Source: Limnohabitans sp. Rim8
Lineage (GTDB): Bacteria; Pseudomonadota; Gammaproteobacteria; Burkholderiales; Burkholderiaceae_C
Length of the DNA stretch: 12,115 nt
Assembly: GCA_945877725.1 (NCBI GenBank)
Contig: CAMDXR010000065.1
Location: forward strand, 1 to 12,115
Reading direction: 5' to 3'
How positions within the stretch are numbered: position 1 is the first letter of the stretch; the number at the start of each line of letters is the position of its first letter. The translations under genes were made by a program, and so were the position numbers. This document shows positions 1 through 7,518 of the stretch, one piece after another. The notes beneath the pieces were generated by a model, which was not told the DNA's origin, made no database searches, and was given only the letters and a program-made list of their open reading frames with translations.

Positions 1-672
1 GCCTTTATTGCCAACGTCAAGCGCTCGCGCTTTCGCCAGCAAGGCCGATTGTTGGGCTTGAACATTGGTAAAAACGCCGCCACCCCCATCGAAAACGCCA
101 CCGACGATTACCTGATCGCTTTGTCGGGTGTTTACGCCCACGCAGACTATGTGACCGTCAACATTTCCAGCCCCAACACCAAAAATCTGCGCGCCCTGCA
201 AAGCGACGAGGCACTGGATGGTCTGCTGGGCGCCCTGGTGGCACGGCGCGAAGCCTTGGCCACAGAACATGGGCGCCGAGTGCCCATGTTCCTGAAAATC
301 GCCCCCGATCTGGACGAAACGCAGGTGGGCGTGATCGCAGCCACCTTGCAAAAACACGGCATGGACGGTGTGATTGCCACCAACACCACCTTGGCCCGGG
401 ATGCCGTAGCAGGCCAGCGCCATGCCGAGGAAATGGGCGGCCTTTCGGGTGCGCCCGTTCGCGAAGCCAGCAACCGCGTGATCCGTCTGTTGCGGGCCGC
501 TTTGGGCAAAGACTTTCCCATCATCGGGGTGGGCGGCATTTTGAGCGGACACGACGCGATTGCCAAAATCGAGGCGGGTGCCGATGTGGTGCAAATTTAC
601 ACCGGGCTGATTTACAAAGGCCCGGCCCTGGTGACCGAGGTGGCCAGCGCCTTGCAGCAGATGAAGCGCTAA
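1..672 (+). CDS. pyrD: Dihydroorotate dehydrogenase (quinone), class 2, 3' part
   Basis: Catalyses oxidation of dihydroorotate to orotate in pyrimidine synthesis, passing electrons through FMN to membrane quinone. The frame is open from base 1, so the N-terminal half, including the membrane-anchoring helices, lies outside the window; 223 residues remain. The visible part opens with the conserved segment NVKRSRFRQQG followed by LLGLNIGKN. It then shows NISSPNTKNLR, which carries the serine base typical of class 2 enzymes (class 1 uses cysteine). IATNTT, the phosphate-binding GVGGILSG and QIYTGLIYKGP close the FMN barrel in the usual order. The gene ends at TAA and faces the convergent FAD oxidase gene 58 bases away. 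Family assignment is secure. Confidence 0.96.
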   Translation, partial: AFIANVKRSRFRQQGRLLGLNIGKNAATPIENATDDYLIALSGVYAHADYVTVNISSPNTKNLRALQSDEALDGLLGALVARREALATEHGRRVPMFLKIAPDLDETQVGVIAATLQKHGMDGVIATNTTLARDAVAGQRHAEEMGGLSGAPVREASNRVIRLLRAALGKDFPIIGVGGILSGHDAIAKIEAGADVVQIYTGLIYKGPALVTEVASALQQMKR

Positions 673-674
673 AC

Positions 675-691
675 AAGCCTTCAATAGGCTT
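675..691. terminator. Weak hairpin between convergent genes
   Basis: AAGCCT, a 5-base loop, then AGGCTT forms a 6-bp stem a few bases after the pyrD stop codon, followed only by TTG. There is no long T tract on either strand, so it is at best a weak terminator. Nothing else stands out in the short gap between pyrD and the convergent oxidase gene. Confidence 0.3.
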
Positions 692-730
692 TGATGCAGC
701 GCTAAAACCCTCCCCTCAAAGCCCCTGCAC

Positions 731-1849
731 TTACCGCAACAGCGCCAACACATGTTGGGCGATGGCCAGGGAACTCGTCAAGCCCGGCGACTCGATACCC
801 AGCAAATTGACCCAACCGGGCACGCCATGCTCGGCAGGCCCGTGGACCATGAAGTCGGCTGCGGCCTCGTGCGGTCCGCTGATTTTGGGGCGCATGCCCG
901 AATAGCCGGGTTGCAAGGCCCCATCGGGCAATTCGGGCCAGTATCGGCGCACTTCGGCATAAAAAGCGTCCCCCCGGCGCGGGTCGACTTGCAGGTCTGT
1001 CGGGTCGTCCATCCACTGCACATCGGGCCCGAACTTGGCCTGCCCTCCCAGATCCAATGTGAGGTGAACCCCCAAACCCGCCTTTTCGGGTACGGGATAA
1101 ATCAAACGTGAAAACGGGGCTTTTCCGGCCAGCGTGAAGTAATTGCCTTTGGCATAAAACGCTTGAGGCAAAGGGGCTAAAGCACTCGGCGGCACGCCCT
1201 GCATACGTCTGGCCACGCCCACAGCATTCAAACCGGCCGCATTGACCAGCACCCGACAGGCCAACTCGGTGCCATCTTGCGTGGCCACACGAATCGGGTG
1301 GGTGGGGGTGCCTTGGTTCCATCCGATTTGCGCGACAGGTGACACCAGCGCCAGCAAACCACCCGCATTCTCCATGTCCCCTTGCAAACTGAGCATGTAA
1401 GCATGGCTGTCAATCACGCCCGTACTGGGGCTAAGCAATGCTGCCTCGCAGGCCAAAGCGGGCTCCAAGGCGCGCGCTTGTTCGCGGGTGAGTTTTTGCA
1501 GATCATGCACGCCGTTGGCGATCGCTTTGGCTATCACCCCGTCCAGGTCCATTATTTGCGCAAGGCTCGTGGCCACAATCAGTTTGCCCAAGCGCTGGTG
1601 GGCCACACCGCGTTCGGTGCAATAGTCATACAACAGGCCTTTGCCTTGCACGCACAAACGGGCCTTCAGCGAACCGGCTGGGTAATAAATGCCCGCATGA
1701 ATAACTTCACTGTTGCGCGAACTGGTGCCCGTCCCAATGGCGTTTTCGGACTCGAGCACCAGCACTTCCCTGCCGGACAAGGCCAGCGCTCGCCCAACGG
1801 CCAGGCCTACCACGCCCGCCCCAATGACCACGGCCTCTATTTGCTCCAC
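731..1849 (-). CDS. FAD-dependent oxidoreductase, L-2-hydroxyglutarate oxidase-like (DAO family)
   Basis: A 372-residue DAO-fold flavoprotein. The N-terminal dinucleotide-binding motif GAGVVGLAVG lies at about residues 10-19, followed by an acidic residue ending the second strand (VLVLESE). The segment GTGTSSRNSEVIHAGIYYP is characteristic of the L-2-hydroxyglutarate dehydrogenase/oxidase group. The C-terminus has MRPKISGP and LLGIESPGLTSSLAIA, which close the FAD site. The family oxidises L-2-hydroxyglutarate to 2-oxoglutarate, but related DAO enzymes take other 2-hydroxy or amino acids, so the substrate is inferred. It is somewhat shorter than E. coli LhgO. The start is GTG at 1849, with GAGGGG a few bases upstream. 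It lies downstream of sodB on the same strand but is separated from it by a hairpin terminator, so it is probably transcribed on its own. Confidence 0.85.
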   Translation of the reverse strand: MEQIEAVVIGAGVVGLAVGRALALSGREVLVLESENAIGTGTSSRNSEVIHAGIYYPAGSLKARLCVQGKGLLYDYCTERGVAHQRLGKLIVATSLAQIMDLDGVIAKAIANGVHDLQKLTREQARALEPALACEAALLSPSTGVIDSHAYMLSLQGDMENAGGLLALVSPVAQIGWNQGTPTHPIRVATQDGTELACRVLVNAAGLNAVGVARRMQGVPPSALAPLPQAFYAKGNYFTLAGKAPFSRLIYPVPEKAGLGVHLTLDLGGQAKFGPDVQWMDDPTDLQVDPRRGDAFYAEVRRYWPELPDGALQPGYSGMRPKISGPHEAAADFMVHGPAEHGVPGWVNLLGIESPGLTSSLAIAQHVLALLR

Positions 1850-1931
1850 GCGCGCCCCTCGTGTTAATGAATTTTGGCGAATTGTGACCCATCACCTCAC
1901 CCAGTTGTGTTGGCAAAGTGGCTTACAAAGC

Positions 1932-1959
1932 AAAAAGCCCGGCGATCACCGGGCTTTTT
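1932..1959 (-). terminator. Rho-independent terminator of sodB (symmetrical)
   Basis: AAAAAGCCCGG, a 6-base loop, then CCGGGCTTTTT gives an 11-bp perfect stem with A and T runs at its ends. It begins 19 bases beyond the sodB stop codon on the minus strand, where the stem is followed by T residues, so it should stop sodB transcripts before the FAD oxidase gene. The same sequence would also work on the plus strand. Confidence 0.88.
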
Positions 1960-1978
1960 GAAACCGCAGAATCTTCGA

Positions 1979-2560
1979 TCAGGCGAAATTTTTCTCGGCA
2001 AACGACCAGTTCACCAACTTGTCGAGGAAGGTCTCAACAAACTTGGGGCGCATATTGCGGTAGTCGATGTAATAGGCGTGTTCCCAGACATCCACGGTCA
2101 ACAAAGCGGTATCGCCCGTGGTCAGCGGGGTGCCAGCGGCGCCCATGTTGACGATGTCGACCGAACCGTCGGCCTTTTTCACCAACCATGTCCAGCCCGA
2201 ACCAAAGTTGCCCACTGCGCTTTTGACAAAGGCTTCTTTGAAAGCGGCGTAGCTGCCGAACTTGGCATTGATGGCCGTGGCCAAAGCGCCTGTGGGCTCG
2301 CCACCGCCGTTGGGCTTCATGCAATTCCAGAAAAAGGTGTGGTTCCAGATCTGAGCAGAGTTGTTGTAAACACCACCGCTGGACTTTTTGATGATTTCTT
2401 CGAGCGACATGCTCTCGAATTCAGTGCCCTTTTGCAGGTTGTTCAGGTTCACGACATAAGCGTTGTGGTGCTTGCCGTGGTGAAACTCCAGAGTTTCCTG
2501 GCTGTAATGGGGGGCCAAAGCGTCAATGGCGTAAGGCAGTGTGGGCAGGGTGTGTTCCAT
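1979..2560 (-). CDS. sodB: Superoxide dismutase, iron type
   Basis: Converts superoxide to oxygen and hydrogen peroxide in the cytoplasm; normally a homodimer. The 193-residue protein aligns end to end with E. coli SodB from memory. The four metal ligands are His27, His74, Asp157 (in DVWEHAYY) and His161, and Gln70 sits in the position that distinguishes Fe-type from Mn-type enzymes. GTPLTTGDTALLTVDVWEHAYYIDY marks the C-terminal domain. The start ATG at 2560 is preceded by AAAGGA about 8 bases upstream. It follows xseA on the same strand with a 114-base gap. A TAAAAT hexamer on the minus strand at 2603-2608 could be a -10 element, but no good -35 accompanies it. No Fur box was recognised by eye. 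Confidence 0.97.
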   Translation of the reverse strand: MEHTLPTLPYAIDALAPHYSQETLEFHHGKHHNAYVVNLNNLQKGTEFESMSLEEIIKKSSGGVYNNSAQIWNHTFFWNCMKPNGGGEPTGALATAINAKFGSYAAFKEAFVKSAVGNFGSGWTWLVKKADGSVDIVNMGAAGTPLTTGDTALLTVDVWEHAYYIDYRNMRPKFVETFLDKLVNWSFAEKNFA

Positions 2561-2674
2561 GAGAGGTCCTTTTTTCGTTGCAAATTGAAGGTGAACTCGC
2601 GCATTTTAGAGGCAGCGAGATCGCCCCTTGGGCTGACAGGTCACTGAATACAAAGAGTTGCGAACCCCGATCAC

Positions 2675-4051
2675 TCAGTCAGGGGCGCGTGCGTCGGGTC
2701 CTTGCACCCGCAAGGGGACTTGGCCATCGGCCAAGGTGGCCTGAACCGCTTGTCCGGCTTGAAACTGCTGAACATGGGTCAGGGCGTGCCCGTTTTCATC
2801 GCTGAGCCAGGCATAACCGCGCTCCAACACCCGGTGCGGATCCACCGACGACAAGCGAAGCCCGGCATGTTCAAGGCGCTGGGTGCGTTGTTGCAATTGC
2901 TGACCACGGTTGAAGCGCAAACGATCGTCCAGACGCTCCAGTTTGTGCGCGCCCTCATTCAAGGTGCTTTGAACGCCGGTTTGCAGTTGGTTGGCCAGTC
3001 GATCAAGCCACTGACGGTGTTGCCCCAGCAAGGCTTGCGGCCGGCTGAGCCGTGTGGCAATGGCCCCCAGTCTTTGTGTCTGGCGCTCTTGCTGACGCTG
3101 CAACCCAGAGGCCAGGCGACTGGCAACGCCGTCCAAGCGCTGGGCCTGAAGGTCTTGCTGGCGCAACAACCCCCTGCTAAGACGGTGCTCCAGCACCGAG
3201 AGGGCTTCCAGGTCCACACCCCTGTCGGTTGCCGCCATCTCGGCGGCAGCCGTGGGCGTGGGGGCGCGCACATCGGCCACAAAATCGGCCAAGGTGAAAT
3301 CGGTCTCGTGGCCCACGCCGCTGATCAAAGGGACAGGGCTTTGCGCCATCAGTCGAACCAAATTTTCGTCGTTGAACGACCAAAGGTCTTCCATGGACCC
3401 GCCACCCCGCACCAGCAAGATCACATCAACGGGGGGGCAAAGGGGGTTGTCCTCGGCCGTTAAGGCGTAAATGTTTTGCAAAGCCTGCGCCAAGGTCGCC
3501 GCAGCGCCGACACCCTGCACCAAGGCAGGCGACATCAGCACGGGAATGTGCGGGACACGTCTTTGCAAAGCGGTCACCACGTCGTGCCAAGCCGCTGCAC
3601 CCAGCGAAGTGACCACGCCAATGCACCTTGGCCGGTTGGGAATTTCGCGTTTGTGGGCCGGATCAAAAAGGCCCTCGGCTTCGAGCTTGGCTTTCAAACG
3701 CACGAATTGTTCAAACAGGGCCCCTTGCCCTGCCCGCTCCATAGATTCGACCACCAATTGCAAATCGCCCCGGGCTTCGTACACGCCCAATCGGCCCCGA
3801 ACTTCAACCAATTCGCCATCGCGCGGGGCGAAATCCATCAAACTGGCTGCGCGCCTGAACATGGCACAACGAATTTGCCCCGCCTCGTCTTTGATCGAAA
3901 AATAGCAATGCCCACTGGCAGCGCGAGAAAACCCCGAAATCTCCCCTCGCACCGTGACCGGGTTAAAACGCAGGTCTAGGGCTTCCGCCACGGCACGACA
4001 CAAAGCCGATACGGTCCAGGCGCGGGGTTTCAAATCGTCAGTTAAGGGCAT
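2675..4051 (-). CDS. xseA: Exodeoxyribonuclease VII large subunit
   Basis: Catalytic subunit of exonuclease VII, which degrades single-stranded DNA from both ends together with the small XseB subunit in mismatch and damage repair. The 458-residue protein has the N-terminal OB-fold region (about 10-105, with TVSALCRAVAEAL and FSRAASGHCYFSIKDE). The nuclease core follows, with IGVVTSLGAAAWHDV (144-158), RGGGSMEDLWSFND (215-228), GVGHETDFT (245-253) and RAPTPTAAAE (262-271). A Gln/Arg-rich, probably coiled-coil segment covers about 275-410 and is typical of the arm that carries XseB. Length is normal. The start ATG at 4051 has GGAG about 10 bases upstream. xseB is not in the window. The gene reads away from the divergent exbB spacer. 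Confidence 0.97.
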   Translation of the reverse strand: MPLTDDLKPRAWTVSALCRAVAEALDLRFNPVTVRGEISGFSRAASGHCYFSIKDEAGQIRCAMFRRAASLMDFAPRDGELVEVRGRLGVYEARGDLQLVVESMERAGQGALFEQFVRLKAKLEAEGLFDPAHKREIPNRPRCIGVVTSLGAAAWHDVVTALQRRVPHIPVLMSPALVQGVGAAATLAQALQNIYALTAEDNPLCPPVDVILLVRGGGSMEDLWSFNDENLVRLMAQSPVPLISGVGHETDFTLADFVADVRAPTPTAAAEMAATDRGVDLEALSVLEHRLSRGLLRQQDLQAQRLDGVASRLASGLQRQQERQTQRLGAIATRLSRPQALLGQHRQWLDRLANQLQTGVQSTLNEGAHKLERLDDRLRFNRGQQLQQRTQRLEHAGLRLSSVDPHRVLERGYAWLSDENGHALTHVQQFQAGQAVQATLADGQVPLRVQGPDARAPD

Positions 4052-4224
4052 TGAATTGAGGCTCCATCAGTGTTTCAAGCGCATTTAGGGCCGCAAACTC
4101 AGGCCCGATGCGGAAAAGTACTCCACAAGCCAAGCCTGTCGTGGTTTGCACGCAAAGTGCGTTGAGCAACAAAAGAATATATCTCGTAAGTCATTGATTT
4201 ATTTGAATATTTTAAAAAAAACAG

Positions 4225-4252
4225 TTGAAATTTGATGATTATTTTATATACC
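4225..4252 (+). promoter_or_regulatory. Possible sigma-70 promoter for the exbB operon
   Basis: TTGAAA at 4225-4230 and TATACC at 4247-4252 are separated by 16 bases inside the AT-rich spacer. This would give a leader of roughly 150 bases that carries the DnaA-box-like sequences before exbB. Other placements are possible because the whole stretch is AT-rich. Confidence 0.3.
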
Positions 4253-4282
4253 GGAGTATTAAAAATAGGCACAAAAACAAAG

Positions 4283-4303
4283 TTCTTCACAAAGTTATCC
4301 ACA
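4283..4303 (+). promoter_or_regulatory. DnaA box pair
   Basis: TTATCCACA at 4295-4303 matches the bacterial DnaA box consensus TTATNCACA at every position. TTCTTCACA at 4283-4291 matches at 8 of 9 positions, in the same orientation and 12 bases apart. They lie directly after the AT-rich stretch and upstream of exbB. The sequence match is direct; binding by DnaA is inference. Confidence 0.5.
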
Positions 4304-4407
4304 GAAAAGGGCGTGCTCAAAAGGAAGTGGGCGCTGGGTCGGACAAGGCACCGCCATTCACCGATAATCCCGGCTTGGCAGTGACTCAAAAACAGGACGG
4401 TATTTTT

Positions 4408-5025
4408 TTGTTGACCATCATACAAGCGGCCGGTTGGCCCATCTGGCCCTTGATTCTGTGCTCCATTGTGGCCTTGGCCTTGATTCTTGAACGCTCGTTT
4501 CAACTGCAAAACAAAAGGGTCATGCCCCACCAAATTCTGGCGCAAACCATCGAGGCCACCCAACGCGGCGTTGCCACGGAAGCAATGATCCAAAAGCTGG
4601 ACAAAGCGGGGGCTATGGGGCCGGTTCTGGCCAGCGGCTTGCGCTGTTTGCAAGTCAATCCCAAAGCCTCTGCCCAAGACCTCCAAGCCGAGATGCAAAT
4701 GGCCGGACGTCTGGCCGCGCAGCAATTAGAACGGTATTTGCCCGCATTGGCCACCTTGGCTTCAGCCGCTCCGCTGCTGGGTTTACTGGGCACGGTGGTC
4801 GGCATGATCGACATCTTTGGGGCACACACCGCTGCCAATAACCAGCCCGCCCTGCTGGCACACGGTATTTCCGTGGCGCTTTACAACACGGCTTTCGGCT
4901 TGGTGGTGGCCATTCCCTGCCTGGTGTTCTGGCGCTACTTTCGCGCTGTGGTGGACCGCCATGTATTGGCCATGGAAGTGGCCGCCGAAAGCTTTGCCAG
5001 ACACCTGGCCCGCATGCGTACGTAA
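4408..5025 (+). CDS. exbB: MotA/TolQ/ExbB proton channel family protein
   Basis: Inner-membrane subunit of a proton-driven energy transducer, which with ExbD powers TonB-type work across the envelope. The chosen start is TTG at 4408, giving MLTIIQAAGWPIWPL, with AGGACGG 7 bases upstream. The frame stays open much further upstream, but that part lacks ExbB character; GTG at 4381 is a weaker alternative. The resulting 205 residues match the family length. Three membrane segments are visible: about 7-29, about 113-139 (ASAAPLLGLLGTVVGMIDIF) and about 149-175 (GISVALYNTAFGLVVAIPCLVF). The second and third carry the conserved Pro/Gly/Thr pattern. The TAA stop is part of the exbD ribosome binding site, so the two are translationally coupled. 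TolQ is the alternative, but no tol or tonB genes follow. Confidence 0.92.
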   Translation: MLTIIQAAGWPIWPLILCSIVALALILERSFQLQNKRVMPHQILAQTIEATQRGVATEAMIQKLDKAGAMGPVLASGLRCLQVNPKASAQDLQAEMQMAGRLAAQQLERYLPALATLASAAPLLGLLGTVVGMIDIFGAHTAANNQPALLAHGISVALYNTAFGLVVAIPCLVFWRYFRAVVDRHVLAMEVAAESFARHLARMRT

Positions 5026-5034
5026 GGAGGCTAT

Positions 5035-5457
5035 GTGAACTTTCGCCCCCGATCCTCGTCCCCGGAGCCCGAGATCAACCTGATCCCGTTCATCGATGTG
5101 CTCTTGGTCGTGCTGATTTTTTTGATGTTGACCACCACTTGGTCACGCCTGACCGAGATTCAGTTGAACCTGCCCGTGGCCGATGCAAGTGCCGCCCAGC
5201 AGCAGCCGCGACAAATCGTGCTGACCATCACCGCTCAGGGTCAGTACGCCATCAACAAATCGCCCGTGGGGGGCAGCTCAGTCGGTGCCTTGGTGGCGGT
5301 ACTCACCCCTTTGGCCCAGCAAGACACCCTGTTGGTCATCAGCGCAGACGCTGCGGCTTCACACCAAAACGTGATCAATGCCATGGAAGCTGCTCGCCGC
5401 AGTGGTTTGTCGAAGATCAGTTTTGCAGCCCAAGCCGCCGAGGCCCCAGGCTCTTGA
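5035..5457 (+). CDS. exbD: Biopolymer transport protein ExbD/TolR family
   Basis: Partner of ExbB in the proton channel. The 140-residue protein has a short cytoplasmic N-terminus, one membrane helix (about residues 16-37, INLIPFIDVLLVVLIFLML) and a periplasmic domain. Asp21 in PFIDVLL is the conserved protonatable residue. The start is GTG at 5035, with the strong site TAAGGAGG overlapping the exbB stop; an ATG two bases earlier is out of frame. In this family ExbD carries force to TonB, but no tonB gene is in the window. The order exbB-exbD-lpxK suggests co-transcription with lipid A genes, so a role in envelope transport other than iron uptake is conceivable. Confidence 0.93.
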   Translation: MNFRPRSSSPEPEINLIPFIDVLLVVLIFLMLTTTWSRLTEIQLNLPVADASAAQQQPRQIVLTITAQGQYAINKSPVGGSSVGALVAVLTPLAQQDTLLVISADAAASHQNVINAMEAARRSGLSKISFAAQAAEAPGS

Positions 5458-5476
5458 GCCACCGGGCTTGAATTGC

Positions 5477-6469
5477 ATGCGCCTGAACGCCCTTCTGCAT
5501 CGGCACCTGCCAAGCATTTGGACTCAACGGGGGCCGATGGCTTGGCTCTTGCGCCCGATCGCGGCCTTTTATGGCGGGCTGATCGGGCTGCGACGCCTGG
5601 CCTACACCACGGGTCTTTTTAAAACCCAACGCGTTCCAGCCTTGGTCATTGTGGTGGGCAACGTGGTGGCGGGTGGCGCAGGCAAAACCCCTCTCACCTT
5701 GGCCATGGTCAGGCACTTGCTGACAAAGGGATTCAAGGTGGGGGTGATTTCGAGGGGCCACGGACGCGAAACCCTCAACACCCGCGCCGTTCAGCACGGC
5801 AGCTTGCCGCAAGAAGTGGGCGACGAACCCCTGCTGATTCACCAATCTACGGGAGTGCCCGTTTGGGTGGCACACAAAAGGGCCGAAGCGGCACGCGGCC
5901 TGCTGCGCGCGCACCCAGAGGTGCAAGTCCTGATTTGTGACGATGGCTTGCAACACCTGGCCTTGGCCCGCGACATTGAAATTTGCGTCATGGATGAGCG
6001 GGGCATCGGCAATGGCTGGTTGTTGCCCGCAGGTCCCTTGCGGGAACTCTGGCCCCGGCCAGTCGATGCCGTACTGCATACCGGAACCGTTCAGATTGGC
6101 CAGGGTTTTCGTGCCAAACGCCAACTGGCAGACCATGCGCTGAATGCCCAAGGTGAACAAATTCCCTTGAGTTCGCTGCTCAACCGGCCCCTGCATGCGG
6201 TCGCCGGGTTGGCCCGGCCCGAAGCATTTTTCGAGATGCTGCGCCAAGCCGGCCTCACTTTGGCCCGTACAACCCCTTTGCCCGACCACCACAACTACCA
6301 AAATTGGCAAGCCGCCGACAAAAATGGCACCGTGTTGTGCACCGAAAAAGACGCCGCCAAACTTTGGCCGCATGAGCCTAACGCCCTGGCCGTTCCACTC
6401 ATATTGACCCCCGAAAACGACTTCTGGACCACACTGGACACCCTGGTTCAGCACCGAATCCATTCTTAA
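5477..6469 (+). CDS. lpxK: Tetraacyldisaccharide 4'-kinase
   Basis: Phosphorylates the 4' position of the tetraacyldisaccharide precursor to give lipid IVA, on the cytoplasmic face of the inner membrane. With ATG at 5477 the protein has 330 residues, the usual length. A hydrophobic N-terminal stretch (about 21-47) is followed by the P-loop GNVVAGGAGKT at 61-71. ISRGHGR, ICDDGLQHLALARDIEICVMD and LPAGPLRE are further LpxK signatures, and CTEKDAAKL lies near the C-terminus. The start is 19 bases after exbD and has no strong ribosome binding site, so translation may depend on coupling. A long open frame on the opposite strand across this gene is a codon-bias shadow. Confidence 0.95.
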   Translation: MRLNALLHRHLPSIWTQRGPMAWLLRPIAAFYGGLIGLRRLAYTTGLFKTQRVPALVIVVGNVVAGGAGKTPLTLAMVRHLLTKGFKVGVISRGHGRETLNTRAVQHGSLPQEVGDEPLLIHQSTGVPVWVAHKRAEAARGLLRAHPEVQVLICDDGLQHLALARDIEICVMDERGIGNGWLLPAGPLRELWPRPVDAVLHTGTVQIGQGFRAKRQLADHALNAQGEQIPLSSLLNRPLHAVAGLARPEAFFEMLRQAGLTLARTTPLPDHHNYQNWQAADKNGTVLCTEKDAAKLWPHEPNALAVPLILTPENDFWTTLDTLVQHRIHS

Positions 6470-6525
6470 AGCCTGAAAACCCCAGGGTTCAAGGCCCGAC
6501 TCAAGGGCCCGTTATCATTGGCAGC

Positions 6526-6732
6526 ATGGACATCAAATTGCTTGAATTATTGGTTTGCCCAGTCACCAAAGGCCCTCTTGACTTTGACCGGGAACAGCAG
6601 GAGTTGCTTTCGCGCAGCGCCCGCTTGGCCTACCCTGTGCGCAAGGGCATTCCCATCTTGCTAGAAAACGAAGCCCGTACCCTGAGCGACGAAGAGATTG
6701 ACAAATTGGCTGCGCTTCGCCCTGCGCTTTAA
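6526..6732 (+). CDS. Trm112 family protein (YcaR-like)
   Basis: A 68-residue protein beginning MDIKLLELLVCPVTKGPL and ending in the family block YPVRKGIPILLENEARTL, followed by a short tail. It resembles E. coli YcaR, which is also encoded between lpxK and kdsB. In the classical Trm112 zinc ribbon the first motif is CPxCxGxL. Here only the first Cys remains, and the later Cys is replaced in ELLSRSARLAYPV, so zinc binding is unlikely. The molecular role in bacteria is uncertain; in eukaryotes and archaea Trm112 activates methyltransferases. It lies 56 bases after lpxK and 9 before kdsB. No strong ribosome binding site is evident. Two imperfect direct repeats (TCAAGGCCCG and TCAAGGGCCCG) precede it at 6489-6511. 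Confidence 0.88.
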   Translation: MDIKLLELLVCPVTKGPLDFDREQQELLSRSARLAYPVRKGIPILLENEARTLSDEEIDKLAALRPAL

Positions 6733-6741
6733 GCTCTGCCC

Positions 6742-7518
6742 ATGACCGATTTCACGCAAACTCCCGGTTTCACCGTGGTGATTCCGGCGCGTATGGCGTC
6801 CAGCCGATTGCCCAACAAACCACTGGCCGACATTGCAGGATTGCCCATGGTGGTGCGGGTTGCACAGCGCGCCTTGCTGTCCCAAGCCCATCAAGTGGTG
6901 GTGGCGGCCGATGATGAGCACATTGTCGAGGCCTGCCAAAAGCACGGCATTCGGGCCCTGATGACCCGGCAAGACCATGTCAGTGGCAGTGACCGTCTGG
7001 CCGAAGCCTGCCAATTGCTGGGTTTGGCAGCCGAAACCGTGGTGGTCAATGTGCAAGGCGACGAACCCTTGATGACCCCCGACTTGATCAATCAAGTGGC
7101 TCGACTTCTGACCGAGCGCCCCGAGGCCAGCATGAGCACTGCGGCCCATCCCATCCAGTCTCTGGCCGAGTTCACCAGCCCGAATGTGGTGAAAGTGGTC
7201 ACAGATGCACGTCAATTGGCCCTGTATTTCAGCCGAGCTCCCATTCCTTGGTGGCGCGATGGCCAATCGGATACCGGTTTCAAGGCTCTGCCATCTCCAG
7301 TGCCGTTGCGTCACATTGGCATCTATGGCTATCGGGCCGGTTTTCTGAGCCTGTTTCCCCACCTCTCCCCAGCTCCCATGGAAACCACCGAGTCTTTGGA
7401 GCAATTAAGGGCCCTGTGGCATGGTCACCGAATTGCCGTACATGTCACCACGGAGGCCCCGGGTCCTGGCGTAGACACCCCCGAAGACCTGCAACGCGTG
7501 CGCCAATTGCTGGCCTGA
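6742..7518 (+). CDS. kdsB: 3-deoxy-manno-octulosonate cytidylyltransferase
   Basis: Activates Kdo with CTP to CMP-Kdo, the sugar donor for the inner core of lipopolysaccharide; cytoplasmic. The 258-residue protein starts at ATG 6742. It shows the nucleotide-binding signature VVIPARMASSRLPNKPL at 12-28, SGSDRLAEA at 81-89, and VQGDEPL at 104-110 with the metal-binding Asp. HIGIYGYR, ETTESLEQLR and VDTPEDLQRV lie towards the C-terminus in the expected order. It follows the Trm112-like gene by 9 bases and is functionally linked to lpxK. Identity is secure. Confidence 0.97.
   Translation: MTDFTQTPGFTVVIPARMASSRLPNKPLADIAGLPMVVRVAQRALLSQAHQVVVAADDEHIVEACQKHGIRALMTRQDHVSGSDRLAEACQLLGLAAETVVVNVQGDEPLMTPDLINQVARLLTERPEASMSTAAHPIQSLAEFTSPNVVKVVTDARQLALYFSRAPIPWWRDGQSDTGFKALPSPVPLRHIGIYGYRAGFLSLFPHLSPAPMETTESLEQLRALWHGHRIAVHVTTEAPGPGVDTPEDLQRVRQLLA

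Larger units (their letters stand above)
4052..4407. other. Divergent AT-rich spacer between xseA and exbB
   Basis: A 356-base stretch in which no gene is supported. Both divergent transcription units must start in or near it. Bases about 4170-4290 are strikingly AT-rich compared with the surrounding coding DNA, including an A run at about 4213-4221. A small imperfect stem (TTGCACGC pairing with GCGT and GCAA) lies at about 4147-4170. DnaA-box-like sequences follow at 4283-4303. An open frame runs in phase with exbB from TTG at 4225, but its predicted N-terminus is basic and unlike ExbB, so it is treated as leader. Confidence 0.7.

Noticed and set aside
1874..2647. 257-codon plus-strand frame across sodB
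   Set aside because: sodB with all metal ligands occupies the opposite strand, and this frame crosses the terminator and has no family features.
2702..3463. 253-codon plus-strand frame antisense to xseA
   Set aside because: Shadow of the certain xseA gene; Gln/Leu-rich only because the coiled-coil part of xseA is.
4170..4303. Chromosomal replication origin
   Set aside because: Only one perfect DnaA box and one near-match are visible, and no dnaA, dnaN, gyrB or parAB genes adjoin; kept only as a DnaA-site finding.
4225..4407. 61-codon N-terminal extension of exbB
   Set aside because: It starts at TTG, is basic and AT-rich, and lacks ExbB character; the TTG at 4408 with AGGACGG 7 bases upstream fits the family N-terminus.
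5417..6463. 348-codon open frame on the minus strand across lpxK
   Set aside because: It is the mirror of lpxK codon bias; it has no ribosome binding site, no recognisable motif, and lpxK is certain on the other strand.
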